Assembly: GCF_028771845.1 (NCBI RefSeq)
Contig: NZ_CP118270.1
Location: forward strand, 2,356,001 to 2,420,000
Length of the DNA stretch: 64,000 nt
Reading direction: 5' to 3'
From: Paenibacillus marchantiae
GTDB lineage: Bacteria; Bacillota; Bacilli; Paenibacillales; Paenibacillaceae
Shown here: positions 1-8,559 of the stretch, in pieces
Numbering within the stretch: the first letter of the stretch is position 1
Layout: the number at the start of each line of letters is the position of its first letter
The notes under the pieces: model-generated
Database searches by the model: none
Seen by the model: only the letters and a program-made list of their open reading frames with translations
What the model was told of the DNA's origin: nothing
Program-made: the position numbers and the translations under genes

Positions 1-189
1 CTTTGAACGTATTTAGCGAGATAAGCGATTTAACGAACAGTAGCAACCCGTCAGAACCAGACTGAACCAGACTGAACCCCGAAATTACGCGTTTTATATA
101 ACAGAATAATCTATTTCTATCTGTATATATGTCACTTTAATCATATATATAAACCTAACGCGAATCATATAAGAAGTCAAAGTAAATGG
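1..189. other. Gene-free AT-rich left edge
   Basis: No convincing gene. The stretch is AT-rich and contains short repeated phrases such as tandem AACCAGACTG copies (about 53-77). No ribosome binding site precedes any start codon. A motif close to TTTAACGAA near position 31 also occurs in the intergenic element near 19487. I see nothing else. Confidence 0.5.
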
Positions 190-237
190 TTGACAATCTG
201 TATTAACTGTATTAATAATAGTAATACAGTTAATACA
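190..237 (+). promoter_or_regulatory. Promoter with nested palindromic operator for the first GntR operon
   Basis: A TTGACA -35 (190-195) is followed after 17 bases by TAATAA (213-218). Superimposed is a perfect inverted repeat with 16-bp arms: TGTATTAACTGTATTA (199-214) and TAATACAGTTAATACA (222-237), separated by 7 bases. Each arm contains two TGTATTA half-sites 9 bp apart, so four half-sites cover the -10 region. The natural reading is an autoregulatory operator for the YtrA-type GntR protein encoded 85 bp downstream. The palindrome is seen directly; the binding protein is inferred. Confidence 0.75.
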
Positions 238-321
238 CCTTAGGATTGAATATATACACTTCAATATACAGTCATCGTTCATCAATAGGGTATTACAACT
301 TTTATAGAGAGGAGGTGCGGG

Positions 322-711
322 ATGTTCGAATTGGATGTACGCAGCCGTAAGGCGATCTATGAGCAACTAGTGGACAAAATCAAAGAAATGATCGTGTACG
401 GTGTTCTCCAACCCGATGAGCAACTGCCTTCCGTTCGCACACTGTCCGGGCAGCTCACGGTTAATCCGAATACGATTCAGAAAGCTTACCGGGAACTTGA
501 ACGTGAAGGTTATATCTACTCATTGCAGGGAAAAGGGAGCTTCGTATCATCGTCCGTGGAACATCCGAATGCAGCCATGAGAGATGAAATCAGAGCCGCT
601 CTGGTGAAGCTGATTGCGGAAGCTTCATATTCCGGTTTGAGCAAAGCCGATATGACGCTTTTATTTGAGGAAGCGATGGCCCGTATAGAGAAGGGGGAGC
701 CTCATGATTGA
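322..711 (+). CDS. GntR-family (YtrA-type) transcriptional regulator
   Basis: A 129-residue cytoplasmic DNA-binding protein. The N-terminal winged helix-turn-helix shows the GntR signature: YEQLVDKIKEMIVYGVL, then LPSVRTLSGQLTVNPNTIQKAYRELEREGYIY, then GKGSFV. The tail after about residue 75 is short and helical, as in the YtrA subfamily, with no room for an FCD or UTRA ligand domain. AGGAGGTG lies just upstream of the ATG. The last bases overlap the ABC ATPase start (ATGATTGA), which indicates translational coupling. By analogy with ytrA it probably represses its own operon through the 199-237 palindrome. Confidence 0.93.
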   Translation: MFELDVRSRKAIYEQLVDKIKEMIVYGVLQPDEQLPSVRTLSGQLTVNPNTIQKAYRELEREGYIYSLQGKGSFVSSSVEHPNAAMRDEIRAALVKLIAEASYSGLSKADMTLLFEEAMARIEKGEPHD

Positions 712-1606
712 GCTGAATCAGGTCATTAAGGCATTTGAACAGGAAAAAGCCGTTGATGGCGTCACGATGCAAGTACATAAGGGATCGATCTACGGTTTAC
801 TCGGTTCCAACGGGGCAGGCAAAACGTCGCTGCTCAAAATACTGGCAGGCATCTATCGTCAGGATAGCGGAACGGTTCGCATTGAGGGACAAGAAGTATA
901 TGAAAATATGGACCTCAAGGGACGCACCATTTTTATGGCGGATGCGCCATACTTTTTCCCGCAATCGTCCATCCATCAGATGGCTGCCTTCTACCGTTCG
1001 GTATATCCGCGCTGGAATGAGGAGCGTTTTGTACAGCTCGGCAGTGTATTTAAACTGGATGTGAAACGTAAACTGCATCGCATGTCCAAAGGCATGCGCC
1101 GTCAGGCAGCCGTATGGCTTGGACTTAGCTGCATGCCTGAAGTGCTGCTCATGGATGAGCCAATTGATGGGCTTGATCCGGTCATGCGGCAGCAGATCAA
1201 GAACCTGCTGTTCCAGGAAGCAGCGGAGCGTCAGGTGACGATTCTGATCTCGTCTCACAATTTGCGCGAGATTGAAGACCTATGCGATCATGTTGCCATC
1301 ATGCACAAAGGGCGGATTATCGTAGAGAAAGATCTGGATGATCTGAAGGCTGATACACATAAAATTCAGGTCGCTTTCCGCCATCCTGATCATGCCAAGG
1401 CTATGGACGAACAGGTGAATATTTTGCATGAAGAGCAGCGTGGAAGTGTATCCCTGTTTATTGTGAAAGGCAATCGCGAGGCTGTGACGGAACGGTTCCG
1501 TGCATTTGATCCCTATCTGCTGGATGTGCTGCCGCTGACGCTGGAAGAAATATTTATCTATGAAATGGAGGATGCAGGATATGATATTCAACCGATTGTT
1601 CTGTAA
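704..1606 (+). CDS. ABC transporter ATP-binding protein (YtrB-like)
   Basis: A 300-residue ATPase, the cytoplasmic motor of an ABC transporter or membrane-perturbation sensor. Visible motifs are Walker A GSNGAGKTS near residue 44, a degenerate signature MSKGMRRQ, Walker B VLLMDEPIDGLDP and the switch His in ISSHNLREIEDLCDH. The 80-residue C-terminal extension after the ATPase core is usual for this group. It overlaps the GntR gene upstream by 8 bases and the permease start downstream. The probable permease start lies inside its 3' end, so the three genes form one translationally coupled operon. The substrate cannot be read from the sequence. Confidence 0.93.
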   Translation: MIELNQVIKAFEQEKAVDGVTMQVHKGSIYGLLGSNGAGKTSLLKILAGIYRQDSGTVRIEGQEVYENMDLKGRTIFMADAPYFFPQSSIHQMAAFYRSVYPRWNEERFVQLGSVFKLDVKRKLHRMSKGMRRQAAVWLGLSCMPEVLLMDEPIDGLDPVMRQQIKNLLFQEAAERQVTILISSHNLREIEDLCDHVAIMHKGRIIVEKDLDDLKADTHKIQVAFRHPDHAKAMDEQVNILHEEQRGSVSLFIVKGNREAVTERFRAFDPYLLDVLPLTLEEIFIYEMEDAGYDIQPIVL

Positions 1607-3608
1607 CCGGGGCATCCTGTTCCAAAATTTCAGGCAGCATGGATGGATCGGCATCTTGTACCTGATCACTTTGTTGTTTTCGCTACCGCTCCATATCGGT
1701 ACAGAGTATCGGGATTTACCACAGAAGATTACGAGTTTGTTTCAGGCGAATGGAGAAGTGCAAATTCTGTTTGCCATCACGTTCCCGGTAGCTGCGGGCA
1801 TTTTTCTGTTCCGGTATGTGCAATCAGGTGCACCTTCAGATCTGTTCCACAGTTTGCCGCTGCGCCGAAAGCATCTGTTAACCGTTAATTTGTTGACAGG
1901 ATTTATAATGATCCTGCTTCCGGTCTGGATAACGACTGCCATTACAGGCTGGGTATGGGCAGCACTGGATCAGCCCGCATTTATATTCGAAGGTAGTTCA
2001 ATCTGGATGTGGGGCCTCAGTATGAGCATCTACTCGTTGTTTATGTTCATGCTGACCGTGGTGGTTGGTATGTGCATTGGACAGTCCGTGTTGCAGGGAC
2101 TCACCGTGTATGCGCTTCTATTGTTGCCTGTTGTTGTATGGTTCATTTTTTCCTTGCATCTCCAGCATTACCTGCTTGGATATCCGTACGATGAGGTTGG
2201 GCGAAATGCAGAAAAAATATCTTTAGTTCTTCGCATGGCTTCGATTAGTGGAACTCCTGTGATCGGTTGGGAACTCATTATTTATTCGACATTGACACTG
2301 TTATTCATCCCGTTGTCTTACGTATTCTATGCGAAGAGACAGGTGGAATCTGCTACCCAAGCGGTGACGTTTACGCTTGTTAAACCCATATTCCGATTTG
2401 GTTTAATGTTTACGCTGGTTTTAATTAGTGGAGCCTACTTCACCATTATTGCTCCAAGAGGATCATCGGGGTGGGGAATCTTCGGATATATCCTCGGTGG
2501 AGTTGTCGGTTATATTGTTGCCGAGATGATTATTCGCAAGACGTGGTTGATCTGGAGCAGCAAGCTGCTGCCCAAGATGGTTTTATATGGTATTGTTGCC
2601 GGATTGATTCTGTACGTGCCTGTTGCCAGTTGGAATGGATATGCTGCACGAGTGCCTGAGTTGAACAAGGTCAACAATATCAAGCTTGGTGGAGAGAGAT
2701 ACACTTATACTAACGGTGTTTCATCGAAGTTGGATGATGGCCCTTTCTATTCAAGTGATTCTGAATATATGAAAGCCGTTATTGCTCTTCATCAGAAGAT
2801 CGTGGATTCTGATCTGTCTTTGCTGGATGATCCCATCAATCCAGGTATGCGTAATGACGAGTATGTATTTATTAATTACAAGCTGGATAACGGCAAGGTG
2901 ATGAAACGCAAATATTACATTCCCGAACCTGAATTTCGTCAGGAATTGATGGCGCTGAAGCAATCTCAGGCTTACAAAAAATTTGCATTTGATACGTATA
3001 AGCTGGATGAGGACGCGCTAAGTATTGGCATTCGCTCAACGATTAGTCCTTATCTGAAAGTGTACATCAGTAATCCGCAGCAAGTTCGTGAGTTCAAGGA
3101 ACTGCTGAAGCAGGATATCATGGACCAGACATACGAGGAACAACGTTCCCCGTGGCAGTCTTTTGCAATTGCGGAAATGAATCAGGATTCTTCATCGAAT
3201 GATCCTTTTCAGCCTAAGGAGATGTGGAATTTTGAGATCAAACCAAGCTATGATCGGGTATTGGGTTGGCTGAAAGAAAACAAATTATACGAACAACTGG
3301 AATTTTCAGTAGATGAGGTGGCTTCCGCGCAGTTTGTGAAGCAAGAGGTTAACAGTCCTGGGAATCCTCAGATGCTCTATCCTCAGTCAGAGTATGTGGA
3401 CGGGAATGCTACTGGCAATAAACAGGTCGCAACCAAAAATAAAAAAATTATCAGCCAACTGCTCAAGCGTCAACGGTCCGGTTATCAAACAGAGAGAGAT
3501 ACCATCTATCAGATCAAATTGAATGTTACCCAAGGGGAGAATATTTACATGATCCTGAAGGAAGAAGACCTGACAGAAGAAATGAAAGCCATCCTGGCCG
3601 GACAGTAA
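1581..3608 (+). CDS. ABC-2-type permease with large extracytoplasmic domain
   Basis: About 675 residues. I chose the ATG at 1581 (MIFNRLF) because GGAGG ends ten bases before it; an in-frame ATG at 1560 lacks such a site. The N-terminal half holds about seven to eight hydrophobic segments (such as GILYLITLLFSLPL and GYILGGVVGYIVAEMII), ending near LILYVPVASW. The remaining 300 or so residues are polar and rich in K, D and Y, with no motif I recognise. That long soluble domain is larger than in a plain ABC-2 permease and resembles YtrC/YtrD-like partners. It pairs with the ATPase upstream and is followed by a terminator. Confidence 0.85.
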   Translation: MIFNRLFCNRGILFQNFRQHGWIGILYLITLLFSLPLHIGTEYRDLPQKITSLFQANGEVQILFAITFPVAAGIFLFRYVQSGAPSDLFHSLPLRRKHLLTVNLLTGFIMILLPVWITTAITGWVWAALDQPAFIFEGSSIWMWGLSMSIYSLFMFMLTVVVGMCIGQSVLQGLTVYALLLLPVVVWFIFSLHLQHYLLGYPYDEVGRNAEKISLVLRMASISGTPVIGWELIIYSTLTLLFIPLSYVFYAKRQVESATQAVTFTLVKPIFRFGLMFTLVLISGAYFTIIAPRGSSGWGIFGYILGGVVGYIVAEMIIRKTWLIWSSKLLPKMVLYGIVAGLILYVPVASWNGYAARVPELNKVNNIKLGGERYTYTNGVSSKLDDGPFYSSDSEYMKAVIALHQKIVDSDLSLLDDPINPGMRNDEYVFINYKLDNGKVMKRKYYIPEPEFRQELMALKQSQAYKKFAFDTYKLDEDALSIGIRSTISPYLKVYISNPQQVREFKELLKQDIMDQTYEEQRSPWQSFAIAEMNQDSSSNDPFQPKEMWNFEIKPSYDRVLGWLKENKLYEQLEFSVDEVASAQFVKQEVNSPGNPQMLYPQSEYVDGNATGNKQVATKNKKIISQLLKRQRSGYQTERDTIYQIKLNVTQGENIYMILKEEDLTEEMKAILAGQ

Positions 3609-3766
3609 GTTAATCTGCAAGCGGGAAGGGTTCTCCCGGTAAATATGCTGATTTCTCGATCTGACTTGACCAGAATACAAGTATGGAATATATTAGAAAA
3701 AGGTAATGATTCGATTCGAGATGATGACCATTTCGGCGAATCCCAAATGGAACGGCTTATGAGGGA

Positions 3767-3822
3767 AGCACCCGTAAGAGCAGGCAATACGCCTGACTTG
3801 CGGGTGCTTTTTTTGTTTTTTT
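3767..3822 (+). terminator. Rho-independent terminator of the first ABC operon
   Basis: AGCACCCGTAAG pairs with CTTGCGGGTGCT (3797-3808), with a small inner CAGGC/GCCTG helix, followed by a run of T broken once by G. It closes the operon ending at 3608. The rest of 3609-3915 holds no gene I can support. Confidence 0.9.
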
Positions 3823-3915
3823 GCCAGTTTGTATATCAGGGATCGTAATCGAGTCACCGCACAGATACTCCAGCAGGTTCTAACTATCAATTCAATTTGA
3901 AGGGAGCAGAAGAGA

Positions 3916-4947
3916 ATGCAAATTGAAGTTTTGGAGGACAAGGGAAATCATCAGGTGGGTCATTGTTCATGTTCAGTGCAAGCCAGGCAAAGCCGCATAA
4001 TTGAGGGAAATGATGACAGGCAAAAGACTATGAATCAATCCCATATGAGGAGCATGAGAGATCGTAGTTTCATGAGCAACCTTAGCAACCGATACGGGGC
4101 ACACCCTAACCTTTGTGCTAACGTATGGACGCGTATGAGTCTGGGACTCATCATCATCTTCAGTATCAGTGTGATTTACTATTCCTCCGCTGCTGAAGCG
4201 GCGGGTCCTGAGCTTGGCGTAACAGCCCAGAAGGCGTGGGAGACCGTGCTGAGCAAGGCCGATTCGCAGACCAAGTTGTCCCTGCAACGAGCGTACGAGA
4301 ACGTTGGCAACTGGACGACGCAGGAACAAGCTTGGGAACAAAAGACAAAAACCATTCATGCCGCCAATACCAAGGAGCTGGAACAATTACGTGTGAGTAT
4401 AAGGCAAATCGATGATGCAAAGATCGCTGGTTTAATCGAAAAGGTAAAACAAACCGAGGCACGGTATGAGTCTTTGTTTGCCTTGTACAGTTCAGTGAAT
4501 AGGCAGCTCGACGCCGCCAAAGCGATCAAAAACAAGGAATGGAGTGCGGCTATTCGCACCCAAGCGGATACGTTGAAACCAGTTGTTCAGCTTGCTCGAC
4601 AAGACATTCGTTTCAAGAAAAAGGAGCTTGCCGAAGCCCGCAAACGAAAGAGCACAGAAGTGAAACGGTTGCGTACTTTACTGGCTGGAGCTGATCCCGT
4701 GAAGAAGCAGATTCAAACGGGCAAAAAACAGGCGAGCCTATCGAAAGAGCGATATTCAAACGCGTTACAGCAGTTCAAGCAGAGTACGAAGCAAGGCCAG
4801 TCATCACGTGTGTTAAGTTCGTTGAACTCATTGGCTGCAGCGACAGAGAAATGGGCAGGCGCCAAACAACATATCTATACACTGGAACAGAAGGTAAGTG
4901 CTACCTATGCCAAAGTCAGACAGGAACTGACCAAGAGTCCTAAATAA
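3916..4947 (+). CDS. Secreted or membrane-anchored coiled-coil-like protein of unknown function
   Basis: 343 residues, not recognised. One hydrophobic segment (SLGLIIIFSISVIYY, about residues 75-89) is followed by SSAAEAA, a plausible signal-peptidase site or a membrane anchor. Some 70 residues before it make the N-terminus long for a signal peptide, so a later start (ATG at 4030) is possible; AAGGGAG before 3916 favours the longer form. The exported part is rich in K, Q, A, E and R with heptad-like helices throughout and no cysteine, suggesting an extended alpha-helical wall- or envelope-associated protein. It stands alone between the ABC operon and nikR. Confidence 0.6.
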   Translation: MQIEVLEDKGNHQVGHCSCSVQARQSRIIEGNDDRQKTMNQSHMRSMRDRSFMSNLSNRYGAHPNLCANVWTRMSLGLIIIFSISVIYYSSAAEAAGPELGVTAQKAWETVLSKADSQTKLSLQRAYENVGNWTTQEQAWEQKTKTIHAANTKELEQLRVSIRQIDDAKIAGLIEKVKQTEARYESLFALYSSVNRQLDAAKAIKNKEWSAAIRTQADTLKPVVQLARQDIRFKKKELAEARKRKSTEVKRLRTLLAGADPVKKQIQTGKKQASLSKERYSNALQQFKQSTKQGQSSRVLSSLNSLAAATEKWAGAKQHIYTLEQKVSATYAKVRQELTKSPK

Positions 4948-4968
4948 AAGCGAGCTACATTATCCTTT

Positions 4969-4997
4969 TTGCGACTACCGAGTAACAACAGTATAGT
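4969..4997 (+). promoter_or_regulatory. Probable sigma-A promoter of nikR
   Basis: TTGCGA (4969-4974), a 17-base spacer and TATAGT (4992-4997) lie about 60 bases before the nikR start. Spacing is ideal and the -10 matches five of six consensus bases. Confidence 0.55.
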
Positions 4998-5055
4998 CGA
5001 TGAGAAGACAGGACTGTGGTACACTCGAAGCAAACGAGGCGGCAGGAGGATATGA

Positions 5056-5568
5056 ATGGCAGACAAAGAAGATTTGACCCGGTTCGGTGTGGCATTTCCC
5101 ACGCCTCTGATCGAACAGTTTGACAGCTATATTGAAGAGCAGGGATACAAGAACCGTTCGGAAGCTTTTCGTGATTTGGTCCGTAAAACATTGCTGGAGC
5201 CCTCTGCATTGCATTCCGAGCAGGATGTAGCTGGAACTATTGTGATGGTGTATGACCACCATATCAGTGATCTTCCTATTCGGTTAATGGAGCTGCAGCA
5301 CGAGGCACACCATGACATCATCTCCAATATGCATGTGCACCTGAACCATAATCAGTGTCTGGAGGTCATTGCGGTACGGGGCAACCTAGGACGATTGCGT
5401 CATCTGCATCAGCAGATCCAGGTTCAAAAAGGAGTACTGTATGCAGAGCTGTCCGTAACGTATGTGGATGAACTCAACAAAATGGCAAGCCACCACAGTC
5501 CTCACAATCATGATCACAGCCAAAATCAACAAAGTCATCACCATCATCCTGATTCCTCAACGAATTAA
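5056..5568 (+). CDS. nikR: Nickel-responsive regulator NikR with a His-rich tail
   Basis: 170 residues. Residues 1-50 form the ribbon-helix-helix DNA-binding domain (LTRFGVAFPTPLIEQFDSYIEEQGYKNRSEAFRDLVRK). The C-terminal ACT-like domain carries the high-affinity nickel site: His82, His93, His95 and Cys101 in the QHEAHHD and HVHLNHNQC motifs align with E. coli NikR His76, His87, His89 and Cys95. The family normally ends near residue 145. Here 20-25 further residues hold nine histidines (HHSPHNHDH, then HHHH), an unusual addition that may bind nickel. AGGAGGA precedes the ATG. It has its own terminator and precedes the nickel importer it presumably represses. Confidence 0.95.
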   Translation: MADKEDLTRFGVAFPTPLIEQFDSYIEEQGYKNRSEAFRDLVRKTLLEPSALHSEQDVAGTIVMVYDHHISDLPIRLMELQHEAHHDIISNMHVHLNHNQCLEVIAVRGNLGRLRHLHQQIQVQKGVLYAELSVTYVDELNKMASHHSPHNHDHSQNQQSHHHHPDSSTN

Positions 5569-5628
5569 CTTTCAAAATTTCAATAACCGATTCATTGGCT
5601 TTAGCCGACTTTGTCCATAGCACGTATT

Positions 5629-5683
5629 TAGAACAGCAGATTATTGGTCCAATACCGATAATCTGTTGTTCTTTTTGTTTTGT
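5629..5683 (+). terminator. Terminator after nikR
   Basis: GAACAGCAGATTAT pairs with ATAATCTGTTGTTC and is followed by TTTTTGTTTTG. It separates nikR from the nikABCDE operon, so the importer must have its own promoter. Confidence 0.88.
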
Positions 5684-5785
5684 TATAATACCTAACTTCA
5701 AGTAGTGGATCATCTATTTACAGCTCTATTAATCTCGTTTAAATTCCCTGTAAATGAAAATAAATGGATTTTGAAGTTAAGTTTG

Positions 5786-5816
5786 TTGACACAATAAATC
5801 TATTTTGTGCTACAAT
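5786..5816 (+). promoter_or_regulatory. Promoter of the nik operon with a palindrome between -35 and -10
   Basis: TTGACA (5786-5791) and an extended -10, TGCTACAAT (5808-5816), have a 19-base spacer. Between them lies an imperfect palindrome, CACAA...TTGTG (5790-5809), which overlaps both elements. It is the best candidate for the NikR operator. A second, widely spaced inverted pair, TAACTTCAA (5693-5701) and TTGAAGTTA (5771-5779), lies upstream. Neither matches the E. coli NikR consensus, so assignment is by position only. The gene-free region 5569-5878 otherwise holds only the nikR terminator. Confidence 0.5.
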
Positions 5817-5878
5817 TTTCAAAAAAAGTAACACGGAATTGGATTGAATCGTAAAAATTAGAGGGGGGAACAACGTAA

Positions 5879-7522
5879 ATGCGTGGATTTTCATGGGGGA
5901 AACGATCAGTTAGAGCGGGAGTAGGCATTTTACTGATATGCACAGTTGGGCTGTCGGGATGTACACAGGGGACATCCTCAACAGAGAGCGTCCATCAGGC
6001 GGCGACTTCTCTTCCCAAAGAAGAATTGGTGCTGGCCGTTGGCACGGAACCGGAAGGTGGATTTGATCCCACTACGGGTTGGGGACAGTACGGTTCGCCG
6101 CTCTTTCAGAGCACTTTGCTGAAAAGGGATGCCAAACTCCAACTGGTCAATGATCTGGCGACAGAGCATTTCGTCAGTGAAGATGGGCTGACTTGGACCG
6201 TCACACTCCGGGATGATGTAAAGTTCTCCGATGGTGAGTCACTGACGGCCGAAGATGTCAGATTTACGTTTGAAACGGCTGCCAAGAGCGGTTCGGTCAT
6301 TGATCTTACCAATATGGCTGATGTGGAAGCACCGGATACAACAACTGTCGTCTTTACATTGAAGTCGCCGCAGTCCACGTTTATCAGTCTTCTGACTACA
6401 CTCGGTATTGTACCTGAGCACGCCTATGGTCCTGATTATGCCGAGCATCCGGTTGGTTCTGGTCCATACAAGCTGGTGCAGTGGGATAAGGGTCAGCAGG
6501 CGATCGTCGAGGCTAACGAACAATATTACGGGAAAAAGTCCACATTCCATAAACTGACGTTCCTCTATCTGGATGAGGATGCAGCCTTTGCAGCGGCGCA
6601 AGCCGGAACAGTCGATATTGCGGCTATCCCGGCGGCATTCAGCAAGCAGCAGGTGAGCGGCATGAAGCTGGAATCAGTGAAAACAGTCGATAACCGAGGC
6701 ATCATGTTCCCGATGCAACCCGCAGGCGCGAAGTCTGGTGACGGCCTGCCCGCAGGCAATGATGTTACATCCGACATCTCCATTCGTAAAGCGGTAAATG
6801 TCGCAATTGATCGCACTGCATTGGTGGAGGGTGTACTGGAGGGGCAAGGTCGTCCAGCCTACTCGGTTAGCGACGACCTGCCGTGGAGCAATCCGGATTC
6901 TGTATTTGCAGATGCGAATCCCGATGAAGCGAAGCAGATTCTGGCTGATGGCGGCTGGGTGGATACAGATGGTGATGGAATTGTAGAAAAAAACGGCACA
7001 AAGGCCGAGTTCAATCTGATTTATTTTGCAGGGGATCTAACGAGACAATCTTTAGCGCTGGCTGCTGCGGATATGGTGGCCCAGGCAGGGATCAAGGTCA
7101 ATGTAGAGGGAAAGAGCAGGGAAGAGACCAAAAAGCTGGCTTATACTAATGCCGTATTATTTGGGTGGGGAAGTCATGATCCGCTTGAGACATACAACCT
7201 CTACAGTAGTACCCATAAAGGCGAAGGTTACTACAACACTGGATTGTACAGTAACCCAACTGTGGACAACTGGATGCAACAAGCTCTCCAAGCGACAACG
7301 GAAGAAGAAGCACTGCCCTTCTGGCAGAAGGCGGAGTGGGATGGATCGACAGGATTTAGTTACCAAGGCGATGCGCCATGGGCATGGCTGGTGAACATTG
7401 ATCATCTGTATCTGGTGAAGAATGGTTTGAATATCGGTGAACAGCAGATCCATCCACATGGTCATGGGTGGCCGGTGACATCCAACCTGGAAGAATGGTC
7501 CTGGGAGGAAGAATTGAAATAG
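5879..7522 (+). CDS. nikA: Nickel ABC transporter substrate-binding lipoprotein
   Basis: 547 residues, family 5 (peptide/nickel) solute-binding protein. The signal sequence ends in the lipobox LSGC (Cys28), so the protein should be anchored outside the membrane by a lipid. The SBP-5 landmarks are the region LTWTVTLRDDVKFSDGESLTAEDVRFTFE, then VGSGPYKLVQWDKG, then the RKAVNVAIDRTALV stretch. Near the C-terminus HPHGHGWP clusters histidines, a possible metal or metal-chelate contact. The nickel assignment rests mainly on NikR upstream and the complete permease/ATPase set downstream; sequence alone would also allow an oligopeptide transporter. Confidence 0.85.
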   Translation: MRGFSWGKRSVRAGVGILLICTVGLSGCTQGTSSTESVHQAATSLPKEELVLAVGTEPEGGFDPTTGWGQYGSPLFQSTLLKRDAKLQLVNDLATEHFVSEDGLTWTVTLRDDVKFSDGESLTAEDVRFTFETAAKSGSVIDLTNMADVEAPDTTTVVFTLKSPQSTFISLLTTLGIVPEHAYGPDYAEHPVGSGPYKLVQWDKGQQAIVEANEQYYGKKSTFHKLTFLYLDEDAAFAAAQAGTVDIAAIPAAFSKQQVSGMKLESVKTVDNRGIMFPMQPAGAKSGDGLPAGNDVTSDISIRKAVNVAIDRTALVEGVLEGQGRPAYSVSDDLPWSNPDSVFADANPDEAKQILADGGWVDTDGDGIVEKNGTKAEFNLIYFAGDLTRQSLALAAADMVAQAGIKVNVEGKSREETKKLAYTNAVLFGWGSHDPLETYNLYSSTHKGEGYYNTGLYSNPTVDNWMQQALQATTEEEALPFWQKAEWDGSTGFSYQGDAPWAWLVNIDHLYLVKNGLNIGEQQIHPHGHGWPVTSNLEEWSWEEELK

Positions 7523-7563
7523 AAACGCTGCAGTAGCTTTAGCCTGAATTGGGGAGAGATTGG

Positions 7564-8559
7564 ATGGAGGACAGGATGGGATGGGCCAGATTCGTCGGAT
7601 TTAAAATGTTACGGCTGTTATCTTTGCTGGCAGGAGTCAGCGTGGTGTCGTTTATATTAATGCAGTTCTCTCCAGTGGACCCGGTGGAGGCTTATATTGG
7701 TGGAGATATGATCAGGGTGAGCGCAGAACAACGCAGTCTTATTGAAGAACGTTGGGGACTCAATGATTCACCCGTAGAACGGCTGTTTACTTGGGGGCAG
7801 GCACTAGTTCAGGGAGATCTGGGAACATCGATGATCTATAGACAGCCGGTTGCGGACATCATCCAGGAACGATTCATGAATTCTGTTGCTCTTATGGCGG
7901 TGGCATGGGTGTTATCCGGTCTGATTGGATTCGGTCTGGGCGTCGCTGCTGCCATGAAAAGGGATTCACGGCTGGATCATCTGATCTGTTGGTACTGTTA
8001 CACACTGGCTTCCACGCCGGTATTCTGGATCGCGCTGTTATTACTCATGGTATTCGGTGTATGGCTTGGCTGGCTGCCAATCGGACTTGGTGTACCTGCG
8101 GGCATGGCAGCAGATCAAGTGACATGGGGAGATCGGGCCATGCACATGATTCTGCCTGCGCTGACGTTGAGTCTGACGGGCGTAGCTGCTATTGCCTTAC
8201 ACACCCGGCAGAAGCTCGTGGATGTGCTGGACTCGGATTATATTCTTTTTGCGAGGGCACGAGGTGAGCGAGGTATTCAACTGTTTCGTCGTCATGGGTT
8301 CAGGCATGTGGTACTGCCAGCTTTGACGCTGCAATTTGCATCTTTTAGTGAATTGTTCGGTGGGGCTGTGCTCGCAGAGCAAGTATTTTCCTATCCCGGA
8401 TTGGGTCAAGCAACGGTCCAGGCGGGATTGCGCGGTGATGTGCCGCTGCTGCTTGGACTTGTGTTGTGCAGTGCGATCTTTGTGTTTACAGGCAATATGA
8501 TTGCCGACATTCTATACCGTATTATTGATCCGCGCATGAAGGAGGAGGCTATAGGATGA
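7564..8559 (+). CDS. nikB: Nickel ABC transporter permease NikB
   Basis: 331 residues from the ATG at 7564 (MEDRMGWARF), chosen because GGGGAGAG lies seven bases upstream; an in-frame TTG at 7549 is unlikely. This is a DppB/NikB-type inner-membrane permease with an N-terminal TM segment (LLSLLAGVSVVSFILMQFSPVDP) followed by five more. The EAA-loop-like region is DSDYILFARARGERGIQLFRRHGFRHVVLPA, which docks the ATPases. The C-terminus ends in the usual YRIIDPRMK. It overlaps nikC by 4 bases (ATGA). Confidence 0.9.
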   Translation: MEDRMGWARFVGFKMLRLLSLLAGVSVVSFILMQFSPVDPVEAYIGGDMIRVSAEQRSLIEERWGLNDSPVERLFTWGQALVQGDLGTSMIYRQPVADIIQERFMNSVALMAVAWVLSGLIGFGLGVAAAMKRDSRLDHLICWYCYTLASTPVFWIALLLLMVFGVWLGWLPIGLGVPAGMAADQVTWGDRAMHMILPALTLSLTGVAAIALHTRQKLVDVLDSDYILFARARGERGIQLFRRHGFRHVVLPALTLQFASFSELFGGAVLAEQVFSYPGLGQATVQAGLRGDVPLLLGLVLCSAIFVFTGNMIADILYRIIDPRMKEEAIG

